From an uncultured Eubacteriales bacterium (GTDB lineage: Bacteria; Bacillota; Clostridia; Peptostreptococcales; Anaerovoracaceae), in the NCBI GenBank assembly GCA_900542565.1, contig UQOC01000030.1:1-23982 (forward strand): a stretch of DNA of 23,982 bases, read 5' to 3'. Position numbers and translations under genes: made by a program. Under the pieces are notes generated by a model. That model did no database searches and had not been told where the DNA came from. It saw only the letters and a program-made list of their open reading frames with translations. Below are positions 7,069 through 15,416 of the stretch, one piece after another. Within the stretch, counting starts at the first letter, position 1, and the number at the start of each line of letters is the position of its first letter.

Positions 7069-8245
7069 AAAGTTCAACATAGTATTGGCAATTTTAGCCG
7101 CTGTCGCCCTGTGGGCATATGTGCTTGGGGAGGTAAATCCCAACACCAGCGACACTGTCCGGGGAGTGCCCATAACTTTTGCCAACGAAGACATGCTGGA
7201 AGCGGAGGGCCTGACCATATTGCAGACCAGCGCTCAGGCAGTCAATATACACATTTCCGGAAACCGTAACGATGTGAACCGTGTAGAAGCAGGCGACTTT
7301 ACGGTCATCTGCGATGTGGAAGGCCTCCAGGAAGGTGAAAGCACGGTCAGACTGACAGTCACAGGGCCTGATACGGTAACCATAGACCGGATCAGCGAAG
7401 AAAAGATAACAGTGACCGTAGATGAACTGGTAACGGCAGAAAAGAACATAGAAGTGGTGATAAGCGGAGAAGTGAGTGCAGATCAGGAGCCATATGTGGT
7501 CGAGACCAGCAGCGATACCGTGCAGGTCACCGGCGCAGCTACGCTGATAGACCGTATAACCAGTGTAAACGCCATTGTAGATGTTGGGTCCGTTACAGAC
7601 GAGATGAGGACTTTGACACTGGAACTGGTGCCTGTGGACGAACAGGGCAGCACTGTTGAAAATGTCGCCCTCAGCCAGTCCAGGATAAATGTCACCATCG
7701 TCATGATGACCAAAAAGACAGTTGCACTGGATGTCCCGGTCACAAATCAAAACGCAGGTGGATTTGAAAGAACTGTCGATGTTCCTAAGACCATAGTCAT
7801 CAAAGGAACCGAAGAGGATCTGGCGGCCGTTGACAGCATATCATGCGAGACTGTTGATCTGGCCGGGATCACGGAGGACACCGAAGTCAGGCTGACCCCT
7901 GTACTTCCTGAAGGCATCCAGGTAAGCAGCGAGTCGGAAGGGCTGTCTGCTTCAGTTACCGTCAAACCGCTGAGCTCCGCAAGCTTTACATTTGATGAGG
8001 GCGATATACAGATCATAAACAGAGACAGCAGCCTGACATACACCATATCGCCGGTGGAGATAACAGTTGAGGCTACGGGCACCCAAAGCGTCATAGATGC
8101 TCTTGAAAAGGGAGATTTTACATTGACGGTAGATGCCGCCAGCCTCGGGACAGGCACTGTAACCGCTTCTGTTACCGTAACATGTGACGGTCAGGTGCAG
8201 ACGATCGAGTCATCTGTAAACAGAGTTGAGATTACGATAGAATGA
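7055..8245 (+). CDS. cdaR: CdaA regulatory protein CdaR (YbbR-domain protein)
   Basis: CdaR is a membrane-anchored protein that binds and modulates CdaA. The 396-residue product has one N-terminal helix (about residues 8-26, I-V-L-A-I-L-A-A-V-A-L-W) with the rest predicted outside. The outer part is a series of YbbR repeats of about 80-90 residues, recognisable from recurring V-x-V-x-I-S-G and P-V-E-I-T-V-E-A-T-G-type strands; four fit the length. I prefer the ATG at 7055 over the GTG at 7046, because GAGGTGAT at 7044-7051 is then a well-placed ribosome site inside cdaA. glmM follows after 16 bases. Confidence 0.93.
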   Translation: MLKSKKFNIVLAILAAVALWAYVLGEVNPNTSDTVRGVPITFANEDMLEAEGLTILQTSAQAVNIHISGNRNDVNRVEAGDFTVICDVEGLQEGESTVRLTVTGPDTVTIDRISEEKITVTVDELVTAEKNIEVVISGEVSADQEPYVVETSSDTVQVTGAATLIDRITSVNAIVDVGSVTDEMRTLTLELVPVDEQGSTVENVALSQSRINVTIVMMTKKTVALDVPVTNQNAGGFERTVDVPKTIVIKGTEEDLAAVDSISCETVDLAGITEDTEVRLTPVLPEGIQVSSESEGLSASVTVKPLSSASFTFDEGDIQIINRDSSLTYTISPVEITVEATGTQSVIDALEKGDFTLTVDAASLGTGTVTASVTVTCDGQVQTIESSVNRVEITIE

Positions 8246-8261
8246 TTTCAGGAGGGAATTT

Positions 8262-9611
8262 ATGGGAAGACTGTTCGGAACTGACGGAGTCAGGGGAGTG
8301 GCCAACAAGGAGCTGACTCCTGAGCTGGCTTTCAATCTTGGAAAAGCGGGCACCCATGTGCTCAAGAGGGATAACCATAGACCGGTGGTAGTCATAGGCA
8401 AAGATACGCGCATTTCAGGCGATATGCTTGAAAGCGCCCTTGCTGCCGGAATACTGGCGGTGGGAGGCAATGTGATAAAGGCAGGGGTCATACCTACGCC
8501 GGCGGTCGCCTATCTGGCCAAGTATTACGAAGCTGACGCAGGCATAGTCATAAGCGCGTCCCACAACACTTTTGAATACAACGGCATAAAGTTCTTCAAC
8601 GGAGAAGGATATAAGCTGGACGACGACATAGAAGAAGAGATCGAAGACATAATCATAAGCAGCATAGATGTGAACAGCCATATCACTGGCGAGCTCATAG
8701 GCCGGTGCCTTGAAGCTTCGGAGGATGCGGCACGGCTTTATGCGGATCATTTGCTCAGCACGGCAGATTTTAGGCTGGACGGTATGAAGATCGCTCTGGA
8801 CTGCGCCAATGGAGCTTCCTACAGCATTGCTCCCAAGGTTTATGAAGCCCTCGGCGCTGAGGTGATCGTCATGGGAAATGAGCCCAACGGAGTCAACATC
8901 AACGAGGGCTGCGGCTCAACCCATCCGGAGAAGCTGGCGGAGCTGGTTCGTAAGACCGGAGCCCATGTGGGGCTGGCCTTTGACGGGGACGCAGACAGGC
9001 TCATCGTTGTCGATGAAAAAGGCAATGTCATCGACGGAGACCGGGTGATCGCCATATGTGCCCGCATGCTCAAAGAACAAGGCAGGCTGGCAGAAAACAA
9101 GGCTACCGTAACAGTCATGAGCAACATAGGCTTCCACAAGGCCATGGAGGAATCAGGCATAGATGTGGATGTGACCGGAGTGGGAGACAGATATGTGCTG
9201 GAACAGATGCTCAAGAGCGGCTGCGTCATAGGAGGAGAGCAGTCAGGACACATTATTTTCAGGGAATATACCACCACCGGTGACGGTATTCTTTCTTCCC
9301 TGCAATTTATGGAAGCTGTTCTTGCTTCAGGCAGGAAGATCTCAGAAATGGCATCGGAAATACAGATCTTTCCGCAGGTACTTGTCAATGCCAGAGTAAA
9401 AAACGAAAACAAGAAGAAATATTCCAATGACCCGCAGATAGCTGCGGCCATCGAAGAAATAGAAAAAAAGATGGAAGGAAACGGCCGTGTACTTATCAGG
9501 CCTTCAGGCACCGAACCTCTCGTCAGGGTAATGATAGAAGGAGACGACGAGGTTGTGCTGGATCAGATGGCCCGCGGTCTGGCAGATTTGATAGAAGAAA
9601 AATTCATGTAG
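8262..9611 (+). CDS. glmM: Phosphoglucosamine mutase GlmM
   Basis: GlmM converts glucosamine 6-phosphate to glucosamine 1-phosphate on the way to UDP-GlcNAc and peptidoglycan. The 449 residues match the family length. Landmarks are F-G-T-D-G-V-R-G at the start, the phosphoserine loop S-A-S-H-N with Ser100, the metal loop D-G-D-A-D-R at 241-246, G-G-E-Q-S-G-H for sugar binding, and the phosphate loop R-P-S-G-T-E-P at 413-419. A CAGGAGGG ribosome site precedes the ATG. In other Firmicutes GlmM binds and restrains CdaA, and this gene order supports that link here. The stop lies 10 bases before glmS. Confidence 0.98.
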   Translation: MGRLFGTDGVRGVANKELTPELAFNLGKAGTHVLKRDNHRPVVVIGKDTRISGDMLESALAAGILAVGGNVIKAGVIPTPAVAYLAKYYEADAGIVISASHNTFEYNGIKFFNGEGYKLDDDIEEEIEDIIISSIDVNSHITGELIGRCLEASEDAARLYADHLLSTADFRLDGMKIALDCANGASYSIAPKVYEALGAEVIVMGNEPNGVNINEGCGSTHPEKLAELVRKTGAHVGLAFDGDADRLIVVDEKGNVIDGDRVIAICARMLKEQGRLAENKATVTVMSNIGFHKAMEESGIDVDVTGVGDRYVLEQMLKSGCVIGGEQSGHIIFREYTTTGDGILSSLQFMEAVLASGRKISEMASEIQIFPQVLVNARVKNENKKKYSNDPQIAAAIEEIEKKMEGNGRVLIRPSGTEPLVRVMIEGDDEVVLDQMARGLADLIEEKFM

Positions 9612-9621
9612 GAGAAAGAAA

Positions 9622-11457
9622 ATGTGTGGAATCGTAGGATATGTAGGAAGCGGCAACGCTAAAGATGTGATCTTAGACGGACTGAAAAAACTGGAGTACA
9701 GAGGATATGACTCTGCCGGCATAGCTGTGATAAGGAACGGCAAGCTGGAAGTGAAAAAGCATGTGGGAGAGATCGCCAACCTTGAAAAACTCATCGGTGA
9801 TGATCCTATGACAAGCCATATTGGCATCGGCCATACCAGGTGGGCTACCCATGGAGCTCCATCTGATGCCAATGCTCATCCCCATGTGAGCCAGGACGGC
9901 AAGATCGCCATAATCCATAACGGCATAATCGAAAACTATCACGAACTTAAACAGGATCTGATAGAAAAACACGGGATCAGTTTCAAGACCGAAACAGACT
10001 CGGAAGTCATCGCCCAGCTCATAGGCGTTATCTACCGGGAGAAAAAGGATTTGCTGGAATCAGTATTTGAGGCAGTAGATATGATGAGGGGGGCTTATGC
10101 GGTAGTGGCCATGGCCGAAGATGAGCCTGACAGGCTGGTAGCTGTCAGAAAAGATGCCCCTATGATAGTAGGCTTGGGTAACGGCAGCAATTTTATCGCA
10201 TCGGATATACCGGCCCTGCTCAAATATGTGAAGGAAGTCTATCTTATAGAGAACAACGAGACCGTTCTGGTGACTGCAGATAGTGTTTCTATTTTTGATG
10301 AAAACAGGAACAAAGTGGACAGGGAAGTCTTTCATGTGACATGGGATGCAGATGCCGCAGAAAAAGAAGGATATGAGCATTTTATGCTCAAGGAGATATA
10401 TGAGCAGCCAAAGGGCCTTTCCGAAACTCTCTGCCGTCGGCTTGATCCGTCAGGAAAGATAACCCTTGAAGGTATCACTCTTACAAGAGAAGATATAGAA
10501 AAATTCAGAAAGATATACATCGTTGCCTGTGGTACGGCATATCACGCCGGCCTTGTAGGCAAATATATCATAGAAAAACTTGTAAAGATACCGGTAGAAG
10601 TTGATGTGGCTTCTGAATTCCGATACAGAGATCCGCTCATTGACGAAAATACATTGTTCATTGCCATAAGCCAGTCAGGAGAGACGCTGGACACTCTCGC
10701 AGCGCTCAGAGAAGCCAAAAGAAAAGGCGCAAGAGTACTGAGCGTGGTAAATGTGGTGGGAAGCTCCGTTGCAAGAGAATCGGATGATGTATTCTATACA
10801 TGGGCGGGGCCTGAGATCGCCGTGGCCTCGACCAAGGCATATACGACCCAGCTAATGTGCATGTACATGCTGGCCCTTTATATGGGACTGGAAAAAGGCA
10901 CTGTCACAAGGGAGGTTTATGACGGATATATCGCAGATCTTAAAGCCATCCCGTCAAAACTGGAGGAACTGTTGAAGCAGGCGCCGGACATTGAGGCTGT
11001 TGCCAAACAGCTTTATAACAAGGAGCAGGTGTTCTTCATAGGTAGAGGCCTGGATTCAGCCGTGTCCTACGAGGGTTCCCTCAAGCTTAAAGAAATATCG
11101 TATATCAACTCTTTCGCCATTGCCGCAGGGGAACTTAAACATGGGACCATCGCCCTGATGGAACCGGGGACGCTGGTGATAGCCCTGGCCTGCCAGGATT
11201 TTCTATATGAAAAGATGGTATCAAATATCCAGGAGATCAAGGCCAGAGGCGCCTATGTGATGGCCATGGCCAAGGAAGGCAACACTTCCATAGCGGATCA
11301 CAGCGATAAGATGATATATATACCTTGGTGCAGAGATGAGATAACGCCTCTGCTGAGCGTGGTACCGCTCCAGCTTTTCGCCTACTATGTGGCCAAAGAG
11401 CGGGGATGTAATATAGACAAGCCAAAGAATCTGGCAAAATCAGTAACAGTAGAGTAG
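9622..11457 (+). CDS. glmS: Glutamine-fructose-6-phosphate aminotransferase (isomerising) GlmS
   Basis: GlmS makes glucosamine 6-phosphate from fructose 6-phosphate and glutamine, supplying GlmM upstream. The 611-residue product starts M-C-G-I-V-G-Y-V-G, so after methionine removal Cys is the N-terminal nucleophile. The glutaminase domain contains L-E-Y-R-G-Y-D-S-A-G and H-T-R-W-A-T-H-G. Two SIS isomerase domains follow, with A-C-G-T-A-Y-H-A and I-S-Q-S-G-E-T-L-D-T. The C-terminus K-P-K-N-L-A-K-S-V-T-V-E is the usual end. The ribosome site GTAGGAGAAAG overlaps the glmM stop. Only 10 bases separate it from glmM, so a glmS ribozyme cannot be here and control must come through the operon promoter or the protein. 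Confidence 0.98.
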   Translation: MCGIVGYVGSGNAKDVILDGLKKLEYRGYDSAGIAVIRNGKLEVKKHVGEIANLEKLIGDDPMTSHIGIGHTRWATHGAPSDANAHPHVSQDGKIAIIHNGIIENYHELKQDLIEKHGISFKTETDSEVIAQLIGVIYREKKDLLESVFEAVDMMRGAYAVVAMAEDEPDRLVAVRKDAPMIVGLGNGSNFIASDIPALLKYVKEVYLIENNETVLVTADSVSIFDENRNKVDREVFHVTWDADAAEKEGYEHFMLKEIYEQPKGLSETLCRRLDPSGKITLEGITLTREDIEKFRKIYIVACGTAYHAGLVGKYIIEKLVKIPVEVDVASEFRYRDPLIDENTLFIAISQSGETLDTLAALREAKRKGARVLSVVNVVGSSVARESDDVFYTWAGPEIAVASTKAYTTQLMCMYMLALYMGLEKGTVTREVYDGYIADLKAIPSKLEELLKQAPDIEAVAKQLYNKEQVFFIGRGLDSAVSYEGSLKLKEISYINSFAIAAGELKHGTIALMEPGTLVIALACQDFLYEKMVSNIQEIKARGAYVMAMAKEGNTSIADHSDKMIYIPWCRDEITPLLSVVPLQLFAYYVAKERGCNIDKPKNLAKSVTVE

Positions 11458-11465
11458 CAAGATTA

Positions 11466-11493
11466 CGGCGCCGGCATATATATGCCGGCGCCG
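11466..11493. repeat. Perfect 28-bp GC-rich palindrome between glmS and ahcY
   Basis: The half-site CGGCGCCGGCATAT is followed directly by its exact reverse complement, 14 pairs with no spacer. It begins 8 bases after the glmS stop and ends about 10 bases before the next ribosome site. No T-run follows, so it is a poor intrinsic terminator. It may stabilise an mRNA end, separate the operon parts, or bind a dimeric protein. Confidence 0.85.
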
Positions 11494-11511
11494 GGATAAT
11501 GAGGTGACAAA

Positions 11512-12762
11512 ATGGAAAAATACCAAGTAAGAGATATTGCCCTTGCACCATCAGGACACAGAAAGATCCAGTGGGTAAGGGACAATATGCCGCTTCTCAG
11601 AGGTCTGGAAGAAGAATACACAAAGACCAGGCCTTTTGAAGGGATAAAGATCTCCCTTTCGGTACACCTGGAGGCAAAGACGGCGTATCTTTGCATGGTA
11701 CTGGCCGCAGGCGGGGCGGATATGTCTGTGACCGGCAGCAATGTGCTCAGCACGCAGGATGATGTGGCGGCGGCTCTGGCCGACAGCGGTATGAAAGTCT
11801 TTGCATATCACGGGGCCACTCAGGAAGAATATGACAGGCATATAGAAATGTGCCTTTCCCATAAGCCGAATATCATCATAGACGATGGAGCCGATCTGGT
11901 CAGCTTTATCCATGAAAAGCGGCCTGATCTGGCTGAAGAGGTATGGGGCGGCTGCGAAGAGACTACGACCGGCATAATCAGGCTCAAGGCCATGGAAAGA
12001 GAAGGGGTTCTCAGATTCCCTATGGTGGCCGTAAACGACGCCGACTGCAAGCATCTGTTCGATAACAGGTATGGTACAGGCCAGTCCACCTGGGACAGCA
12101 TAATGAGGAACACCAACCTCATAGTTGCGGCAAAAAAAGTGGTGGTTGTGGGATACGGATGGTGCTCAAGAGGAATAGCCATGAGAGCCGATGCACTTGG
12201 AGCACAGGTAATAGTGACGGAGATAGATCCGGTCAAGGCCATTGAGGCAAAGATGGACGGATTTTCGGTAATGCCTATGGCAAAGGCCGCCCATTTTGGA
12301 GATATATTTGTAACAGCAACAGGCTGCTGCAAGACCATAACAACAGAGCATATGATGAGCATGAAAGACGGAGCCATCCTTGCAAACGCCGGGCATTTCA
12401 ACTGTGAGATCGACATGGAGGCCCTTGAGGCTTTTGCCGTGGAAAAGAAAGAAAGGCGTAACAACATCATGGGCTATAAACTGCCAAACGGCAGATGGGT
12501 AAATGTTATCGGCGAGGGAAGGCTTGTCAATATAGCCGCAGCCGACGGACATCCGGCAGAGATCATGGATCTGAGCTTTGCCGTGCAGGCCATGTCAGCG
12601 GCCTATATAAGGGATCACCATAAGGAACTGGACAACAAAGTCATAAATGTGTCCAGAGAAATGGACAATATCATTGCCCGCAGAAAGCTGGCTGCATGGG
12701 GGATCGAGATAGACAGCCTGACCCCTGAACAGGAAGCTTATCTGAACAGCTGGCAGATATAA
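11512..12762 (+). CDS. ahcY: S-adenosylhomocysteine hydrolase family protein (short archaeal/Thermotoga type)
   Basis: The family splits S-adenosylhomocysteine into adenosine and homocysteine using bound NAD, clearing the by-product of methylation. At 416 residues this is the short form. Visible motifs are H-L-E-A-K-T-A (His52), D-D-G-A-D at 124-128, E-E-T-T-T-G at 149-154, K180 and D184 in K-H-L-F-D-N-R-Y-G-T-G-Q-S, the NAD loop G-Y-G-W-C-S-R-G at 214-221, N-A-G-H-F-N-C-E-I-D, and an N-I-I-A-R-R-K-L-A-A-W-G terminus. The usual third glycine of the NAD loop is Ser219. Most clostridia recycle this compound with Pfs/LuxS instead. Some archaeal members prefer S-inosylhomocysteine, so the exact substrate is open. 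A GAGGTG ribosome site precedes the ATG, and the YwlG gene follows after 38 bases. Confidence 0.88.
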   Translation: MEKYQVRDIALAPSGHRKIQWVRDNMPLLRGLEEEYTKTRPFEGIKISLSVHLEAKTAYLCMVLAAGGADMSVTGSNVLSTQDDVAAALADSGMKVFAYHGATQEEYDRHIEMCLSHKPNIIIDDGADLVSFIHEKRPDLAEEVWGGCEETTTGIIRLKAMEREGVLRFPMVAVNDADCKHLFDNRYGTGQSTWDSIMRNTNLIVAAKKVVVVGYGWCSRGIAMRADALGAQVIVTEIDPVKAIEAKMDGFSVMPMAKAAHFGDIFVTATGCCKTITTEHMMSMKDGAILANAGHFNCEIDMEALEAFAVEKKERRNNIMGYKLPNGRWVNVIGEGRLVNIAAADGHPAEIMDLSFAVQAMSAAYIRDHHKELDNKVINVSREMDNIIARRKLAAWGIEIDSLTPEQEAYLNSWQI

Positions 12763-12800
12763 GGCAGATAAGAGAAAGAAATATTACGGGAGGCGATCAT

Positions 12801-13376
12801 ATGGAAATCTCTTATGAAGAAATAAAAGCACAGGCTTCAAAGGCCTGCAAGGAGCTGGTGGAGACCGCAAAGCTGAAAAAGGGAGATATCCTCGCCGTAG
12901 GATGCAGTTCCAGCGAGATCATGGGACAGCGCATAGGCAAGGGTTCGGACATCAATGCGGCAGAAGCCGTTTATGAGGGCATAATGGGCGTTCTGGAGCC
13001 AAAGGGCATATATCTTGCTGCCCAGTGCTGCGAACATCTTAACAGGGCTGTGATCGTTGAAAAAGATGCGCTGCTTCCGGGAACCGAGATAGTCAATGTG
13101 GTGCCTCAGCCAAAAGCCGGGGGATCATTTGCCACCACCATGTATCACAGGGCCAAATGCCCTGTAGCCGTTGAGGAGATCAAAGCTGATGCCGGCATGG
13201 ATATAGGCGATACTCTGATAGGAATGCAGCTAAAAAAAGTGGCGGTGCCTGTAAGGCTTTCCATAAAGAATATCGGAAAAGCCCATCTTGCCTGCGCAAG
13301 GACCAGACCAAAATTTATCGGCGGTTCGAGGGCCATATATGATGAGAAACTTTCCGGAGGAGACATACCGAGATAA
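12801..13376 (+). CDS. UPF0340 (YwlG/TIGR01440) family protein
   Basis: This 191-residue cytoplasmic protein belongs to the YwlG family, whose function is not established. Recognised features are the helical N-terminus, D-I-L-A-V-G-C-S-S-S-E-I-M-G at about residues 29-42, A-A-Q-C-C-E-H-L-N-R-A at about 73-83, V-V-P-Q-P-K-A-G-G-S at about 100-109, and the C-terminal R-T-R-P-K-F-I-G-G-S-R-A. Conserved cysteines and the C-C-E-H motif suggest a reactive or metal site, but that is inference. No membrane segments or signal peptide are seen. The ribosome site GGGAGGCGATC precedes the ATG. It probably shares a transcript with the hydrolase gene 38 bases upstream. Confidence 0.88.
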   Translation: MEISYEEIKAQASKACKELVETAKLKKGDILAVGCSSSEIMGQRIGKGSDINAAEAVYEGIMGVLEPKGIYLAAQCCEHLNRAVIVEKDALLPGTEIVNVVPQPKAGGSFATTMYHRAKCPVAVEEIKADAGMDIGDTLIGMQLKKVAVPVRLSIKNIGKAHLACARTRPKFIGGSRAIYDEKLSGGDIPR

Positions 13377-13477
13377 AAGTTTTGGAAAGACGGTAACAAA
13401 AAACCTGCCGGATTCATATTGTATACTACGACCGAATAAGGTACAAATACAAAATTTGAAAGAAGCAGGTGAATCAT

Positions 13478-13579
13478 ATGTCAAATAATTGTGGTCTTTT
13501 AGGCGAAGGCGGAGTAGATACCAGTTTACTGTTCTTTTTCCTGTTGCTGGTCATCATTTTCTGCAACTGCTATAACTAA
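13478..13579 (+). CDS. 33-residue hydrophobic membrane miniprotein
   Basis: This small ORF begins M-S-N-N-C-G-L-L-G-E-G-G-V-D-T-S, then has a compact hydrophobic helix, L-L-F-F-F-L-L-L-V-I-I-F, and ends C-N-C-Y-N. A ribosome site, AGCAGGTGA, lies 5-6 bases before the ATG, and a strong hairpin follows 53 bases after the stop. The pattern of a Cys/Gly start, one membrane helix and a Cys-containing end resembles very short clostridial proteins, some loosely compared with YjcZ-type sporulation peptides. I cannot assign a function. Codon use matches the neighbours. The sequence 13377-13477 between it and ywlG holds a possible -10 box, TATACT at 13422-13427, but no clear -35 box. Confidence 0.72.
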   Translation: MSNNCGLLGEGGVDTSLLFFFLLLVIIFCNCYN

Positions 13580-13632
13580 AGATCGGTAATACCTAATGTG
13601 CATGCGGCAATCTAAGCCCGCAGAGACGGCAA

Positions 13633-13664
13633 AAAGCCGCCTGACCGTTGAGTCAGGCGGCTTT
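13633..13664 (+). terminator. Strong hairpin after the miniprotein gene, probable terminator
   Basis: AAAGCCGCCTGAC (13633-13645) and GTCAGGCGGCTTT (13652-13664) form a perfect 13-bp stem around a CGTTGA loop. The following T-run is short (CTTTCC), so termination may be partial. AAAAA before the stem would give a T-run on the other strand. If transcription continues, it becomes part of the nhaC leader. Confidence 0.7.
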
Positions 13665-13856
13665 CCGGCTATATGGGGGCAAGACCGGAATTTGCCTTTT
13701 AATACTAAAGTTTAGGCAGTTCTATACCGCCGGGTAATTGTCAGGAGGAGAAAAATAAAGTATATTTTTTAACAAGTGAGGCACACCTGGCACAAAAACC
13801 TGCCGGGGAAAAACTCACAGTGTGACGCTTCATTTATAAAGAAGGAGGACTTATTT
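13665..13856 (+). other. Structured leader upstream of the nhaC-type gene, possible riboregulator
   Basis: No gene is seen here. Possible stems are TTCCGG (13663-13668)/CCGGAA (13685-13690), TGCCT (13693-13697)/AGGCA (13714-13718), and CCTGGCA/TGCCGGG around CAAAAACC near 13788-13810, flanked by GTGAG and CTCAC. A good ribosome-site sequence, TCAGGAGGAG at 13741-13750, has no ATG after it; the next codons in one frame are ATA AAG TAT ATT TTT TAA. I could not match the leader to a known riboswitch consensus. Confidence 0.35.
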
Positions 13857-15371
13857 ATGGGTAGAAAAGTACCATTATGGCAATGTCTGATTGTCATGCT
13901 GGCGATGATCGGTCTCCTGATGTGGTCCATATTGATGGATAACGGCGGAGAACCTCACATCGCGCTGATCTTAGCAGCAGCAGTAGCTACTGTAGTAGCG
14001 AAAATCAACGGATGGAAATGGGCATATCTTGAACAGGGTATCCTGGCATCCATCAACAGATCCATGCAGGCGATCCTCATCCTGGGAATCCTGGGATGTC
14101 TGATAGCTTCATGGATGGCAGCAGGCACCATACCTTCAATGATGTATTATGGTATTAAGGTCATCAGCCCATCAGTGTTCCTGGTAACAGCATGTATTCT
14201 CTGTTCCATCGTATCACTGGCGACAGGATCATCTTGGTCCACAGCAGGTTCCATGGGTGTAGCCCTTATAGGAGTAGGAACCGCACTGGGATTCCCTACG
14301 GCGATGACTGCCGGAGCCGTAGTATCCGGAGCATATTTCGGAGACAAGATGTCACCACTGTCCGACACCACCAATCTGGCCCCTGCAATGGCAGGCGCAA
14401 CACTCTTCGATCATATCAAGCATATGATCTATACCACCGGCGTATCAATGATAATCGCTTTGGTAGCTTATGCTGTAATGGGCTTCATGTATGCTTCCGA
14501 TAATGAAGTTGACATGAGTGTCGTACAGGAGATCACAGAATTTATCGAAGGATCCACCAACATAAGCGTATGGGCACTTATCCCGCCTTTATTCGTAATC
14601 CTGATGGTAGCATTTAAACTGCCTGCGATACCTGGCCTCATAGGCGGCGTGCTGATAGGCATACCATTCATGTTCCTCAACCAGGCCCATGTGGAAGCTG
14701 CCATGGAAAGAGCCGGTGACCTGCCTCTGGGTTCCGGACTCATCAACAACATTTTCTACATCCTCAACAACGGTATTGCCATGGGTAATGTACCGGAAGG
14801 CGCTTCAGACATAATAAACGAGCTGTCCGGACTGCTTACCGCCAACGGCATGCAGGGATTCATGTGGACCATATCCATCATAATCTGCGCAATGTGCTTC
14901 GGCGGTGTAATGGACGCCACAGGAATGATGGCTTCACTGGCCGGAACTTTGCTGAAGATGGCCAAGGGAACCGGCGGACTGGTCCTTGCAACAGAGATCA
15001 CCTGTCTGGTAGTAAATGCAGTTTGCTGCGACCAGTACCTGTCTCTGGTACTGCCAGGAAGAATGTTCAAGGAAGCTTTCGAGGACAGAAGACTTGCACC
15101 GAAGAACCTGTCAAGGTGTCTGGAGGACTGCGGAACCATAACATCGAACTTCTTCCCTTGGAACACCTGCGGAGCTACAATGAGGCAGTTCCTCGGCGTA
15201 AACAGCTCGTACATACCATTTGCTATCCTTAACTGGGTAAATCCGATAGTATCAGTAATATTCGGATTCACAGGCATAACGATGACGAAGATGACGGAAG
15301 AAGAGTATCAGAAAGTACTTGCCGAAAGAGAAGCCGAAAAGGCTGCAGCCATGAAGGCAATGGAAGCATAG
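13857..15371 (+). CDS. nhaC: NhaC-family Na+/H+ antiporter
   Basis: NhaC-type carriers exchange sodium for protons across the membrane; some relatives exchange organic acids such as malate and lactate. The 504-residue protein is hydrophobic throughout with about eleven predicted helices. The core motif S-L-A-T-G-S-S-W-S-T-A-G-S-M-G-V-A at about residues 118-134 is typical, as are G-A-Y-F-G-D-K-M-S-P-L-S-D-T-T-N-L-A-P at about 158-176 and the later C-C-D-Q-Y-L-S-L-V-L-P-G-R segment. The ATG at 13857 follows AGAAGGAGGACTTATTT, a strong ribosome site; a longer reading from the GTG at 13776 has no such site. The C-terminus is charged and helical. The gene is monocistronic, ends in a terminator, and has a long structured leader. 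Confidence 0.94.
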   Translation: MGRKVPLWQCLIVMLAMIGLLMWSILMDNGGEPHIALILAAAVATVVAKINGWKWAYLEQGILASINRSMQAILILGILGCLIASWMAAGTIPSMMYYGIKVISPSVFLVTACILCSIVSLATGSSWSTAGSMGVALIGVGTALGFPTAMTAGAVVSGAYFGDKMSPLSDTTNLAPAMAGATLFDHIKHMIYTTGVSMIIALVAYAVMGFMYASDNEVDMSVVQEITEFIEGSTNISVWALIPPLFVILMVAFKLPAIPGLIGGVLIGIPFMFLNQAHVEAAMERAGDLPLGSGLINNIFYILNNGIAMGNVPEGASDIINELSGLLTANGMQGFMWTISIIICAMCFGGVMDATGMMASLAGTLLKMAKGTGGLVLATEITCLVVNAVCCDQYLSLVLPGRMFKEAFEDRRLAPKNLSRCLEDCGTITSNFFPWNTCGATMRQFLGVNSSYIPFAILNWVNPIVSVIFGFTGITMTKMTEEEYQKVLAEREAEKAAAMKAMEA

Positions 15372-15416
15372 GCTGGATATTCTCCTTAATATCAGGCGAA
15401 ATGACAAATAGAATCG

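Noticed and set aside
9612..9621. glmS ribozyme upstream of glmS
   Set aside because: Only 10 bases separate glmM and glmS, far too few for the ribozyme, and no core motif was seen inside the end of glmM.
11458..11511. SAH riboswitch before ahcY
   Set aside because: The gap is only 54 bases and is mostly the 28-bp palindrome; there is no room for the aptamer.
13776..13856. Longer nhaC start at the GTG at 13776
   Set aside because: It has no ribosome site and adds 27 non-membrane residues, whereas the ATG at 13857 has a strong AGAAGGAGG site.
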